From Leishmania mexicana MHOM/GT/2001/U1103 (lineage: Eukaryota > Euglenozoa > Kinetoplastea > Trypanosomatida > Trypanosomatidae), in NCBI RefSeq assembly GCF_000234665.1, contig NC_018329.1:804489-868488 (forward strand): a stretch of DNA of 64,000 nucleotides. Reading direction: 5' to 3'. Under the pieces are notes generated by a model. The model saw only the letters and a program-made list of their open reading frames with translations, had not been told where the DNA came from and did no database searches. Below, one piece after another: positions 37,846 through 48,892 of the stretch. Numbering within the stretch: the stretch's first letter is position 1; each line of letters starts with the position of its first letter. The position numbers were made by a program, and so were the translations under genes.

Positions 37846-40359
37846 ATGCGGCCGTCTCCGAGAGACGTCGCTACGACGACGGCAGCGACGTCCTCGGCGA
37901 GCAGCATCAGCCATCACCTCTCCTTGGAACTTGGCGACTCGTACGAAGGCGCCGTTGAGGTGAAACATGGTGTAGCCATTCCCCATGGGCGTGGCGTTTG
38001 GCGCTCTGGGGACGGTCAAGTGCGGTACGAGGGCCACTTTGTGCAGCGCTGGCGTGACGGCTACGGACGCCTGTGCACACCCACGTTCACCCTGTGGGCG
38101 CGGTGGCGGATGGATCGGCCTGATCTCTCCTCCTCTACTCGTATCGACTACCCGAACGGGGATCGCTACTGCGGTTTTGTGGAGCTGAAAGCGAAGCAGC
38201 CACCCTCCGGACAGACCCGCTCCAAGTTTAGCGCCTGGGCCGTCTCTGTGGAGCCGTTGCGGCACCGCTGGGGTGAGCTGGTGACGTCCAGCGGCGATCG
38301 CTACGTTGGGGAGTGGGCAGGGAATGAGCGTGAGGGCTTCGGGTGCTACGTGTGGGCCAGCGGGAGCCGGTACATTGGCCGGTTTCACCGCGACCAGTTC
38401 CACGACACTGGTACTCTTTTCATATTTCCTGCTGAGGTGGAGGGGTGTTTCTCTCGCTTGTGTAGCGATGGTGGATGGAGTTGCGGGGGCGGCGATAGTA
38501 AGGCCCCGCATGGACGTCACGCACCATGCGGGGCGGCTCGATGGCCTCCGGCGTCGCGACCGGGATGGGATGGCGTCGTGCTGGATGCGGTGTGGCGTGA
38601 TGGCAAGTGCAACGGCGAGGGGCACGTTACGTTGCCGTCTGGCGTTCGAATATCCGCCGACTGGCGCACTGCCTGCAGCCCCGTAGATGGTGAGCTCGTG
38701 TTGCCGAGTCTCACCCCACAAGCCCGCATGGACACGGAGGTGTACGAGTGGCGCGAGAGCTTCCAGTGGGAGTCGCTGCTGAGCAACACCGATGCCGAGG
38801 CGCGCCGGATCGCTTACGAGAAGTCTGACATATCTCGTGCAGGCATCCAGCAGTCCAACTCTACCGAGTACGTGCGCAGCTGCGTGCTTGAACTGCTTAA
38901 CGCTCACAAGGTCGCCAAGACGGCTTTGCATGTGTTCCGGCGCTGCTTCTATTGCCTGTATGGCACTTGTGGTGTGGACACGGAGGTGAGTGCTGGTGGC
39001 CACGGCAACCCCCTGGGGTGGTGCACGCTGCATAACGCGTACGGCGGCTGCATCCACCCAGCGGAGGGGCGGCGCATCAGCGCGGCGGACCTTGACCTCG
39101 CCTTGCGTGATATTGCGTCGCTAGCGCGCTCGACGGTGCGCTGGGTGCTGGACATGGTAGGGCCGGAGCAGCAGTCGAAGGTGCTCGACTATGGAGGGGA
39201 GGCTTTGGTGGGTCGCTGGGTGGCAGACCGCGTCTTTCAGTACTGCTATCCCGTCTTGCTAAACCTGTACAGCCAGGTGTATCGCGCAGAGGAGACAGCG
39301 CTGGCGGCGTCTGTAGCGCGACTGCGCGATGCCGTCACACTCGACGACATTGGCGTTGTCTTTGCCCGCCAAAGCGAGAGTCAGGAGAAACTTTTCGACC
39401 CGTACACGGACGCGGTGCACTGTGTAGAGAAGCTGAACAACGAGGCGCAGACTCTCACGCAGCTGCTCAAGGTTTTGGTGCAATGGTCCCGTGAGATCGA
39501 CCTCTCCACACGCCTCACGCAGGCGTGCACCGATGGACGGCAGAAGCCTGCAAGGAGCACCTCCGGCTCCGCAGATGATCTGCTGCCTATTCACCAGTAT
39601 GTGCTGAGCCAGTCTCGCTGCGGACGACTCTACGCCGTCACCAAATTGCTGTCCGACTTCGCAGCTGAGCCGCTGTTTATGGAGTCCACCTCGCAGGAGG
39701 CGTTTGGAGTCACAACACTGCAGGTGTGCGTGCTGACCCTGCTTCGCCTGCACCCGTGGGAGAGGGACGCGTCGAACATTCTCGTGCCGTTTTCTGTGGC
39801 GCTGGACGGCGTACGAGAGGCGGTGCAGCGGCGGGCGGCACTCACAGTATGGGTCCATGACGCCTGCAGCGGTGTTTCTTCCACCGCGTCGACAGATGCG
39901 CCGACCTTGAATGTGGTGGAGCGAGTGATGAGCCGCTACGTGGCGCTGTGGGTTCCTCGCATGGTTGGCTGGATGGGCGAACACGCCACCGTCACCTCCG
40001 ACCCTCAGCCGGTCGACAATGGCGAGTTCACGGAGGAGGAGCTCTCCCTGTTGTACCTTGGACCGCCTATCGCTGACGGCGAGGAGGCGCTCTGCTTCTC
40101 CTGCTGGCTGTACGCCAGCGCTCTTTTGGATTCGGTGCATATGCGGCTTCTCCTCGGGCCCCATACCGTGCCGCACCGCCTCAGTTGTGCCGAGGACGTG
40201 GCAGAGGCGTGTACGCATCTGCGGAGGTGGGTGGCCGGTGCAGGCGGCGCTGCGCCAATGCAGTTGCAGGTCAAAGCGGCCGCTTCTTTACCGCCGGCTG
40301 TGCCAAGCCGTATGCTGAGCTTGGAGAGCCACCTCACCGAGCTTCTCAACGAATTGTAG
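37846..40359 (+). CDS. Alsin-like protein: MORN repeats and VPS9 domain
   Basis: 837 residues from the first ATG (MRPSPRDVATTTAATSS). The first 270 residues carry several MORN-type repeats (GDSYEGAV.., GQVRYEGHFVQRWRDGYGRL, GDRYVGEWAGNEREGFGCYVW, GSRYIGRFHRDQFHDTGTLF). A long helical middle leads to a VPS9 domain at about 480-650, seen in DDLLPIHQYVLSQSRCGRLYA followed by EAFGVTTLQVCVLTLLRL. MORN plus VPS9 is the C-terminal architecture of alsin/ALS2, whose VPS9 domain activates Rab5 on endosomes. The RCC1 and DH/PH parts of animal alsin are missing. Role as a Rab5-type exchange factor is inferred from the domain. Confidence 0.7.
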   Translation: MRPSPRDVATTTAATSSASSISHHLSLELGDSYEGAVEVKHGVAIPHGRGVWRSGDGQVRYEGHFVQRWRDGYGRLCTPTFTLWARWRMDRPDLSSSTRIDYPNGDRYCGFVELKAKQPPSGQTRSKFSAWAVSVEPLRHRWGELVTSSGDRYVGEWAGNEREGFGCYVWASGSRYIGRFHRDQFHDTGTLFIFPAEVEGCFSRLCSDGGWSCGGGDSKAPHGRHAPCGAARWPPASRPGWDGVVLDAVWRDGKCNGEGHVTLPSGVRISADWRTACSPVDGELVLPSLTPQARMDTEVYEWRESFQWESLLSNTDAEARRIAYEKSDISRAGIQQSNSTEYVRSCVLELLNAHKVAKTALHVFRRCFYCLYGTCGVDTEVSAGGHGNPLGWCTLHNAYGGCIHPAEGRRISAADLDLALRDIASLARSTVRWVLDMVGPEQQSKVLDYGGEALVGRWVADRVFQYCYPVLLNLYSQVYRAEETALAASVARLRDAVTLDDIGVVFARQSESQEKLFDPYTDAVHCVEKLNNEAQTLTQLLKVLVQWSREIDLSTRLTQACTDGRQKPARSTSGSADDLLPIHQYVLSQSRCGRLYAVTKLLSDFAAEPLFMESTSQEAFGVTTLQVCVLTLLRLHPWERDASNILVPFSVALDGVREAVQRRAALTVWVHDACSGVSSTASTDAPTLNVVERVMSRYVALWVPRMVGWMGEHATVTSDPQPVDNGEFTEEELSLLYLGPPIADGEEALCFSCWLYASALLDSVHMRLLLGPHTVPHRLSCAEDVAEACTHLRRWVAGAGGAAPMQLQVKAAASLPPAVPSRMLSLESHLTELLNEL

Positions 40360-42547
40360 TCCTTCTCAGGCGTGTGAATGTATGTGGTGGCGGAGGCGAT
40401 GCCATGGTAAGGTGGTCTGTGTGCACATGTCGCGCCTGCTTTGCTCCCACCCTCTCTCACTATTTCCGCCCTTTTGTGTGTGTGCGAGTGTTTGCGCGGT
40501 CCTTTGACACTTGTTGAAAGCTTCGCCTGTTTGCCGCCTTGCTGCTGTTGCTGCTCTGCGTGTGCCTCCGACTTTTCCCTCGCTGTCGTCGACCCAATTG
40601 ACTGGCGCTCGCTTGCTTCTCGCGTTTTCCTTTCTGTGTGCCTCTTCGTCCATTCGCTCCTGCCATCTCCCTCTCGGCGCGTGGTGGTGTGTGCACCGGT
40701 GGTCTCTTGATGCGCGTGTCCCATCTCTCCTTGCCCTACTGCTGATGAATGCCGTTCTCTCTTCTTGAATGGACCCCGCTGGGAGCGTTTCTTTCCCCTC
40801 CATCATACACGCGAACACTTTCTGAAACCAAGCACGAGCCGCATCGCCAGAGATGATAAACGAACAAACACGCGAACATGCATGATGTACTTTATCAGGC
40901 GATTCAGGCTACAGTGGATGTGTCGACGCCCCTTCTTAACACTTCTGGTGAGTGCACTGAGGTCGTGCGGCGGGTCGCTCTCAGAATGCGGCACCATGGC
41001 TTTTCCCATCCCCAGCGCGCCCTTCACCTCATGTGCTGTCATTCTCTCTCTCCACATCGCCTCACCCCCGTCGTGGCCCCCCTCTCTCGTCTCGCCACCG
41101 CCGTTTGTGTGTGTTTCTGTGCCCACCTCTTTCCCTCCCTGCCACACGACGTGAAGCTGTGAGCATTTCCTCCGTATTTAGTCCTCTTCATCACTCCCCC
41201 TCGGCCACCAAGCAGAACGAGTCTCTCCCCTCCACACCGCCCACCATCCGCTGCCTCTTCCTTCTTTTTCACCGCCCGCCCTCGACGTCGCTGTGCCTTT
41301 CGCTTCCGTTGTTTCTTCATTGCTCCCCCTTCCCTTCTCCCTCGCGTACTGTGCTTTGTCTGTCTTGTGCGTCTCGGTGTGGGTGCGTCTCCCGCCCACC
41401 TCCACACACACACATATATATATATATAAGTATATATATATATACTTTTCCTAGCTTCTCTACCTTTTTGCTGTCTCTGTTTGTCATTCTGTATACACAC
41501 AGTCGTGCGCTCTTCCGCTGGCTCTGCCGTGTCACCACCCTCTTACCCCCTCCTCTAGTGGATACCAAACTGTTGTGCGCGCTTGGCCGTCCTCATTCTC
41601 CCCCAATCTCCGCCACAGACGCACCACCGCATACCGCAGACCTCCGCTTCGCTCCGCAGCCTCCGCCACTCGCGCTCTCCCTTCACTGAAACAAGCGCCC
41701 TTTGTTTTCTTTCTTTCGCTGCGCCTAGCAGAAGACCGAACGCCCACCCGGGAGAGAGCGGCAGGCGTCAAGCAGACCAACATCAGCAAAAAGGGGCGTC
41801 TAAACGCCATCCTCGCCAGTACAACGCGCCAGCATATTCCCTCCAAGTCACCGCCAACGCCATCCTCGTAGAGACACGGCTGTACAAGAAAGCATACGCT
41901 TCCCTCCTATTACGGTCTCTCTTTCTCTGCGTGTGCGTGTGTGGCCCCCGCTCTCCTTCGCACTTACCCACCGACGCGTACGTGCGTGCTTCCTCCGCAT
42001 CACTCTCGCTACCACAACCGTTTCGGGTACTGACTAACGCAGGAGACAACAAAGAGCATCCGCTATTCTCTTTGCTGTCTTGCGCGTAGCGCACATACAC
42101 ACGCCCGCACACGCATATTGGCGAGCGATCCCTCCCTCTCCCCACCGCCTCCTTTGCCGTAGTTGTCCGCCCCTTCAGCGGCGGTGGCTTGCTTTCTGTC
42201 GTCTTTCCTTCGTTCGCTATTTTAGCCTCTTTTCCACTGTGCGTTTCTTGTGCGTGGCGTGTTCCGGTCGGGGCACGGGCTCGCGTTCTATCACTTACCC
42301 ACTCACGTACACGCACCGCCTCCCCCCTCGCCTATCGGTGTGAGGTGTCCTCCATCCGGTCACCGCCAACCGCTCCCCCCTCCCCCTCCCCCTCCCCTGC
42401 GCGTGGACCGACAAACGTTACCGTTTTCCTTGTTTCCTCCTCTTGGCTGACGTCTCTGTGCACGAGCGCATATACGCCTCCTCTCTTTCGCTCTCATCGA
42501 CGACACATCTCCCTTGTACACACCTCAAGCACCCCCGCCCCGTCAAG
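40360..42547 (+). other. Spacer before the AGC kinase
   Basis: 2188 nt with pyrimidine-rich stretches, a (CA)(TA) tract at 41404-41444 whose TA part is self-complementary, and a (CCCCCT)n-like run near 42370-42400. Many overlapping open frames, none credible. A long 5' leader is possible for the kinase. Confidence 0.5.
41404..41444. repeat. (CA)n-(TA)n microsatellite, self-complementary
   Basis: Five CA units lead into 7 or 8 TA units, an AG interruption (41429-41430), then 7 more TA units. The two TA blocks can pair around AG. Confidence 0.85.
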
Positions 42548-43717
42548 ATGTTCATGAAACTTTTCAAGAAGAAGGACAAGAAGGACAAGGAGGAGGACAA
42601 GAAGTCCGAGCCGACGCCTACCTCGGAGAACAAGCGTGTGGAAGCCCCTGAGGCGCCGCCGGAGAAGCTGACAAAAGACGACTTCGAGACCCTCGACGTC
42701 CTCGGCAAGGGCTCCTTCGCCTATGTGGTGCTGTGCCGTCGCCTCTCCACGAACAAGTACTACGCCATGAAGGTGATCAACAAACAGGGCCTGCTGGACC
42801 ACAAGCGAGTACAGGACGTCTTTACGGAGCGCAACGTGCTGACTCGCCTGAACCATCCCTACTTGCTGAAACTGTACTGGACCTTTCAGTCAGAGCACAA
42901 GCTGTTCTTCGTCATGGACTACATGCCTGGCGGTGACCTCGACAAGTACATGAACTCCGTCCCGAAGAAGCAACTTGACCCAGCAACGGCGCAGCTGTAC
43001 GGTGCCGAGATCCTCTTGGCCATTATGTGCCTGCACGAGCACAGCGTCATATATCGAGATCTGAAGCCAGAGAACATCCTGCTGGATGGTGAGGGTCACT
43101 GCGCTCTTGCTGACTTCGGCCTGTCCAAGGATTTCCACAAGGACGGCCAGGACGTGTCCGACAAGGACCTGCGCGCCAACTCGTTCGTCGGGTCGCCCTT
43201 CTACGTGGCACCTGACGTGCTGCGCCAACGCGAGTACACCAACTCCGTGGACTTCTGGTCCTTCGGAATTCTGCTGTATCGCATGCTGTGCGGCCGCACT
43301 CCCTTCAATGGCCGCAGCATGACGGAGGTGTTCGACAACATCTTGTACTCAGACCTCTCTTTCCCCAGTGGCGTGACGGTGTCGCCGGAAGCCAAGGACC
43401 TGATCAGCCGCTTGCTCATGAAGGACCCCAACCGTCGCATCAGGGGTCCTGAGGTGAAGCAGCACCCCTACTGGACCGGGATCAACTTCGAGGAGGTGGC
43501 GCAGCGCAAGATTGCCCCACCGCGATGGACCCCATTGCCGTCGGTGGAGGAGATGCTGGCTGCGCGCAAAAACGTCAGCGCTGGCCCTTCGACCTTTGTG
43601 AAGAACCCGCACCAAGTTGTGAATACGCCGGCACAGAGCTCGCAGCTCAACGATGGCCAGCAGAGGCTGTTTGGCGGCTTTTCCTGCACGGCGGACAGCC
43701 ACCTGAACAACAACTGA
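42548..43717 (+). CDS. AGC-family serine/threonine protein kinase
   Basis: 389 residues from the ATG at 42548 ([14 protein letters not shown]; a second ATG lies two codons on). A charged N-terminus precedes the kinase domain (about 46-310): glycine loop GKGSFAYV (53-60), ATP Lys75 in YYAMKV, catalytic YRDLKPEN (169-176, D171), DFG at 189-191. The activation loop is [14 protein letters not shown] (212-225): the usual PDK1-site Thr is Ser212 and APE reads APD. The tail contains a hydrophobic motif LFGGFSC (374-380) with the expected Phe, Phe and Ser but Cys in place of the final aromatic. The sequence identifies an AGC kinase; PKA/AKT/S6K subgroup is not assigned. The substrate is unknown. Confidence 0.9.
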   Translation: MFMKLFKKKDKKDKEEDKKSEPTPTSENKRVEAPEAPPEKLTKDDFETLDVLGKGSFAYVVLCRRLSTNKYYAMKVINKQGLLDHKRVQDVFTERNVLTRLNHPYLLKLYWTFQSEHKLFFVMDYMPGGDLDKYMNSVPKKQLDPATAQLYGAEILLAIMCLHEHSVIYRDLKPENILLDGEGHCALADFGLSKDFHKDGQDVSDKDLRANSFVGSPFYVAPDVLRQREYTNSVDFWSFGILLYRMLCGRTPFNGRSMTEVFDNILYSDLSFPSGVTVSPEAKDLISRLLMKDPNRRIRGPEVKQHPYWTGINFEEVAQRKIAPPRWTPLPSVEEMLAARKNVSAGPSTFVKNPHQVVNTPAQSSQLNDGQQRLFGGFSCTADSHLNNN

Positions 43718-43994
43718 CGCGGCCGGAGCATGCGCGCACCCGCGAACGCGGCCTTTGGCGGCGCCAAAGGACAGGAGGGCACAGGAAAAAAATCCCTAAA
43801 ACGGAAATACAAACGAAGGCGCATTTTCGCGTGTTTACACTTTCGTTTGCGTCATCTTGGCGTTGTGCGGTGTCTCTCATGGTGTTGGCGTGCGTCCTGT
43901 TGGTCTTTCACACGCACACCCCTCCCCCTTCGTTTTCTGCACGACGACAAGGAGAAGCCATGTACTCTACTACCCAGGCAAACACGCAGGGACG

Positions 43995-44075
43995 CGCCGC
44001 CATCCACACCCGCATACCCAGGACGATATCCCACAAGCGGGATCGTTGTGCGCATGCCTGGTGTGGATGGCGGCG
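43995..44075 (+). other. Long hairpin in kinase 3' spacer
   Basis: The outer arms CGCCGCCATCCACACC (43995-44010) and GGTGTGGATGGCGGCG (44060-44075) match perfectly over 16 bp. Inner sequence (44011-44032 against 44039-44059) pairs imperfectly, leaving a 6-nt loop ACAAGC (44033-44038). It lies about 280 nt after the kinase stop codon, so it is probably in the 3'UTR. Confidence 0.8.
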
Positions 44076-46347
44076 CCAAGTTGTCTTTGCATGCCGGAAC
44101 GCGCGTGTGCATGATTGTGACGATACAGCCAACGACTCCTTGAATGGTCTACCGACGTCGGCAAAGATTTTCGCGTAAACGCGCACACACAGCAGCGAAT
44201 CATCATCATGCGCACACACACTTGAAAAAGGGCGTGATGGGCCATTCTTTATCCGTGGGCCACCAGTCTCTCCCTCATACACGCGCTCTCTCTCTACTAG
44301 GCACACACCCGACGTCAACGGACACAGCTCCCTCTCGCTTCCCTTCCCTTCTCTCTCTCCCTCTTCTTCTCTGTGCGCGTGCGTGTGTGTGTTTGCTTAG
44401 ATTGTTATCCCTTCACCTTTTCTCCCTTTGCTCCCTCTACACTTGCCGTCGTCGTCATCTTGCCGTTTTGCGTACACACGCCCATGTCCTTCCGGACCTC
44501 TTATTCGCTGCTATCGGCACTCCTCGCTACAGCGTGGCCCGCGTGTGTCTCGCTGTGTGTCCGTCTTCTCATGTGTGCCTGCCACCGCTGAAATGTGATC
44601 TCTCTCTCTCCTCACCGGCGGGGGCACTAAGAGAGAGAGATACGCGATAGTGCGATGCTGGCTGGTGCCCTTCTACTTCTTGATGTTTTCGTCTTTTCTC
44701 TTCTCTTGGTGGATCTACGAAACCCCCCTCCCCCCGGTTCCTCCCCTTTCCTTGTACCTCCCACTGACCCACCCGCCCTTCGTACGCCGCCAAAGTCTTG
44801 TTGCGAGTTGCTCGTTTTCTGTTCTGTTTTGCTTTGTTTGGCATTCTTGAGCTGACTCCTAGTGCTCTTCCCTGCCCTTCCTCTCCGACACTCGCACACA
44901 TGCACACCCCTCCTCTCACCATCTCCAGCTTCTAGCTGTCCTTGCCACCGCATCCATCGGCGTGGGCTTGTGTAGGGGCGAGCAGGTCCACGTGCGCTGT
45001 CTTAAGTGTATGTGACTGAGTCTGTGGGTTCGAGGCCTGGAAACAACTCTCTCTCTCCAAGACTCGTCGGACTACCGCGCCCGTCTGCATATCAACCTCA
45101 ATTTCTCTCCTCCCGTCTTGCCTCTCTTTTCTCCATTCACTGCCGCCAGCAGTGTCACCCCCCGCCTCGTCTCCTGCTGATCCGTGCCTCCCCTTTGCTA
45201 ACTCTGTACACTTGCGTACTCAGGAATACCACCATGCGTGTCGTTGGGTGAGTGTGACATCCGCCCGTATATCTATATATGTTTGTGGTGCGACTACCTT
45301 GCCACAGGGATGTGTGCGTGTGTCTCGGGTGGACAGGCCCACAAGGCGGCATGTGGGTGAACCGAGGAGGTACGCGGCCGGATGCGATGCGCATGCGGGT
45401 GCCGCGACGGCTGCACACCCGAATCACAAGCGAAGGCCTTTCTCCCCCACTCAGTTTGTGCGACGGCCCTCCTCTTCGCTTGTCTGATTTCGTTCTTTTT
45501 TTCGTCGATGCGGGTTTTCATTCCTTCCTCGAATTGCACGAACATTGATGGTTGTGTGCTCTCGCGGTGTGTGTGTGTGTTGTCGTCTCCGTGCCTTTGG
45601 TTCTTGGGCGAGGAGAGAATGTGCATCAGCGTGCTTGTCTGTCTCTGCGCGCATCTGACACCCTCGCCCCGCCTCCCCCACCGCGTGTATGGCGCCTGTA
45701 GATACTTGAGTGTTTGTCCGTTTTTCTCTTCTGTGGCGTGCGCGTGTGCTTGAGGCCTTTGCGTGTGCCGGTGGAAGCCTGCGTTGTGACGAGGCGAGAG
45801 AAGTCATGCGACTCGGTTTCTTTTTAGAAGAGTTTTCCTCGAGATCGAGAGCGGGTGGTAAGGCGTGTTGTCATGTGCGCACGTGCACCTTTCTGTGCGC
45901 GTAGGTATGAAAATGTGCGTATATGTGTTTGCGTGTGCGTGTGTGGAGGACAGCGGCGAAGCGGCTCTCCGATGCGGCGTGCATCGACAGTCACCCACCC
46001 AGACCTGCATCCGTGCACACTGGTGCCGCCGGCCTCATCGAGGGTCGCACCGCTTTGTCTAAAGGACAGTCGCTTTCTACCTTTCAACGAGGCGTAGCCT
46101 CTCAACAGGGTCTGGGTTGACAGAGAATCGGTGACTGTGTCCTCTCTCTCTTGTACCTTCTCGTTTACCTTTCCACTCGTGTTGCTGTGCGTGTCAGCTC
46201 AGTGTGTTTCCTATGTCCTCCCCTTTTTCCTCGTTTTCCTAACACTAACGTACCCTTGAACCGCTGTTCTCCTTCATGGCCTCGCACACGGACACCTACA
46301 TGCGCACCCTCTCACCTCCTTCGCGGACGGCCCATACGAATGTGCGC

Positions 46348-46371
46348 GCACACACACACACACACACACAT
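46348..46371. repeat. (CA)n microsatellite
   Basis: AC dinucleotide run of about 22 nt, followed by ATACATACGCACATA. Confidence 0.85.
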
Positions 46372-46586
46372 ACATACGCACATAAAGACAGACGCCGAGG
46401 CAGCGGAAGCCGGAGCAACGGTGCCTCTGCCTCAAACTTGTTGATGGGTCTTGAGTGGGTCGTGCTGCACAGAGGTACAACGCCCTTCCCCAGTTGTTAG
46501 CGTCGAAGACGTCGTCCGGCACGCTCTAAGAGGCACACACGCACGCACACGCACTTCTCGCGTAGAATCGTCACCGCAAATCGAAG

Positions 46587-47681
46587 ATGGCGTCTAACGG
46601 TGACGACGAGACTCACGCCTTCCGCTACGGTGCTCCGGCAGCCGTCGTTGATCCGCTGCTATCGTTTCTCTTTGATCTGCGGCGGATGGAAGACAACGTT
46701 CTATCCACGCTCGAACACATCGGAGTTCAGCGCCGTGACCTGCCTCGTCCTTTCGGGTGTGGCTCATCCGCGTCCCCGCCGCAAGTACCAGCAACCGCGG
46801 ACGAAGATGCGGCAGTATTCCCCGATGCGCCGCCGTTGCCGATGCCGGCGTCCGACCCTATCGACGCCTATGCCCGCGAGATCGCTGCAAACCACTCTGA
46901 TGCGCGTGATGTGAGCGTAGCGGGCGTGATACACCAACTACTGAGCTGGCTAGGCTCCCAGTTGTCTTCCTCTCGGTCGCCTCCGGCTCCATCGCAGCAG
47001 CTCCTGACGATTTTTTCGACGGCTGCTGGAGCAGGGGCGGACGTCTTCTTGCGCGACGCGGCCACACTCGAGGATACCCACGTTGGAGGCACCTTCAAGA
47101 GAGCTAAACCTGACAAGAGCGCGGCCTCATCAACACCCGATGAGAAGACCCTTGCGTGGGGCGATGAAAGCACTGCGCGCCTTGTTGGTACTCTCACCTC
47201 CGCCGATATCCACGCGGCGGTGCAGGAGTGGCGCGGGTACGAGAGACTTCTCAAAAGCAGTGCGGCAGAGATGAAGGCAACATTGGCGGCCGTGACCGCG
47301 GCGCGGCTGGGTAACTCATACAGCTGTCATGCGAAGTGGGTCGAGCGTACCCGACGTGATGGAAAGTCGACGTTCGTGGTGCCAGCCAGTGCTGTCCTCA
47401 AGAGGAACTATGAGGAGCTCATCAGCCTCAACGACGCGCTGGCGACCTGCCAGGCTGCGGTGCACGTCGCTTACGTGGCGCTAGAGGACAATCTGGACGT
47501 GTTGTTGGAGGAAGCGCTGACAGTGGACCGACAGGAGCGCCTCTTTCAGCATCACGTATCCGTGGCGCACCGCGAGTGCGCTGCATTGCATGCGTTACGC
47601 GGCCGTATCAAGCAAGCCCGCAAAGCTCTGGAGGCGTGTGCCTACGGCCAGCGCGGTAGGACTAAAGCACAGCCTTGCTAG
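46587..47681 (+). CDS. Coiled-coil hypothetical protein
   Basis: 364 residues from the ATG at 46587 (MASNGDDETHAFRYGAP). I do not recognise the family. A helical N-terminal region with an amphipathic Leu pattern (about 20-50: VVDPLLSFLFDLRRMEDNVLSTLEHIGV) is followed by a Pro/Ala/Ser-rich linker, then a C-terminal half with long helices (about 215-355) likely to form a coiled coil. Codon use is like the flanking genes. No membrane segment and no catalytic motif seen. Such an arrangement is typical of structural or scaffolding proteins; nothing more specific can be said. Confidence 0.78.
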   Translation: MASNGDDETHAFRYGAPAAVVDPLLSFLFDLRRMEDNVLSTLEHIGVQRRDLPRPFGCGSSASPPQVPATADEDAAVFPDAPPLPMPASDPIDAYAREIAANHSDARDVSVAGVIHQLLSWLGSQLSSSRSPPAPSQQLLTIFSTAAGAGADVFLRDAATLEDTHVGGTFKRAKPDKSAASSTPDEKTLAWGDESTARLVGTLTSADIHAAVQEWRGYERLLKSSAAEMKATLAAVTAARLGNSYSCHAKWVERTRRDGKSTFVVPASAVLKRNYEELISLNDALATCQAAVHVAYVALEDNLDVLLEEALTVDRQERLFQHHVSVAHRECAALHALRGRIKQARKALEACAYGQRGRTKAQPC

Positions 47682-48129
47682 CGTGTAAAAGGCACCCATG
47701 TGCATCTGCATGTCTGTGGGTTCAGGGGCGGTTTCTGGTCACCCCGAAAGAGGGGCTGCGTGCTCTTCGTGGAGAGGCGGAAGAGAGGGGGGCAGGGGGT
47801 ACTCCATGTCTTTGTGAGAGAGACTCTCTTCGCTTCTCATTAGGAGGCCTCCCGCCTTCCTCTGCTGCCGCGCGCACCTGCCCTCACGCGTGCTCTTCCC
47901 CCCATTCCCTCTTCCAGTTCCTCAACCGCAGCGCTGCCCCAGCAGCTGACAAAATGCGACTGCTGCAGATTTGATGCCCACAGGCAGTTGCTCCCGCACG
48001 CGTAATGAACTACGCTCGGCGCACGCTGACGGCGACTGACAGGACTGCGTGTGCAGCAGCTTTACGGAAAATTGAAAATGTGGCGCAACTCCGGCAGTCT
48101 TCCTCCCCTCGCTTTCTCCCCCTTCCCCA

Positions 48130-48740
48130 CTCACTGAAGGCGAGGGGGGGGGACACACGCTTCCGTGCGTCGTGTCTCAGGGCCCCTCCACGTGCACCCC
48201 TTCCCCCGCTCCGTGTGTGGCGAAGTCAGGGCAGCCCCTGCCCTCCCCTATTCCCGCCAATGCACAACCGCTTCTCGTGGTGACAGGGCCAGGCGCCTAC
48301 GACGCTGGGGAGTCGGAGCGACTCCGCGCTACGCATGTCGGCGGCCTGGTCGTGGACGGCGTTGCACCGGAGCGACCTGCAGCGGTGCGCGCACGTGTGC
48401 CATCCATATGATGGGCAGCGTGTGTCGACGTGGCTGGAGCGTATCCCACTCGGCCCTCGCTGCTTAGTGGTGCGTGGCGCCTGAGCCGCCTCGCGAGGGC
48501 TATATGCACCACGTGACCACCAGCATGGCTGGAGCGGCTGCGAGGCGACCTGGGATGCGGGCGGGTGCGTTGCCTTTGAGGCGGGGGCCGCGCTGAGATG
48601 GCCGGGACGCCGCACTGCTGTAGCGCGTGTGCCCACGGCTGCTGCGCGCCACGCGATGCGAGGGGAGGGGAGGGGCCCCGTGGCAGGCCCGGGGGTGCGG
48701 CGTTGACCTCGCACTGTACGGCAGCGAAACGGGCACGTTG
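48130..48740 (+). mobile_element. Dispersed repeat copy 3 (SIDER-like)
   Basis: About 610 bp, same direction as genes. Copies 3 and 4 share a different 5' flank from copies 1 and 2: CTCACTGAAGGCGAG, a 9-G run, and ACACACGCTTCCGTGCG before the common core begins at TCGTGTCTCAG. Differences from copy 2 are few: a CACGTGACC for CACGTGGCC change, an extra G near 48585, and a G-to-A near 48713. The 3' end stops at CACGTTG (48740), without the tail of copies 1 and 2. Confidence 0.7.
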
Positions 48741-48890
48741 GCGAACCTCTTTCTCCTTTTGCACTTCTTCCATTGCCTTTCTCCGCGACATCGTCCCAAG
48801 AGTGGCTATCGCCGACACATGCGCACTTGCCACTTTGACTTAAACTCAGCCACACACAGTAATTCAAGTTTACATCTTCCTCTCGGTTGC

Positions 48891-48892
48891 AG
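48891..48892 (+). promoter_or_regulatory. Predicted spliced-leader acceptor, PUF6 gene
   Basis: Pyrimidine-rich run (about 48869-48888) then AG at 48891-48892, 64 nt before the ATG. Confidence 0.35.

Larger units (their letters stand above)
43718..46586 (+). other. 2.9-kb non-coding spacer after the kinase
   Basis: One of the two longest spacers. Its first part carries an 81-nt hairpin (43995-44075). Beyond 44200 it alternates pyrimidine-rich and GT-rich stretches, with a (CA)n run at 46348-46371. Open frames on both strands are short or Cys/Ser-rich; no gene supported. Confidence 0.5.

Noticed and set aside
37594..39057. 487-codon antisense open frame opposite the alsin-like gene
   Set aside because: Shadow of the sense gene; translated sequence has no family features and there is no evidence of a strand switch.
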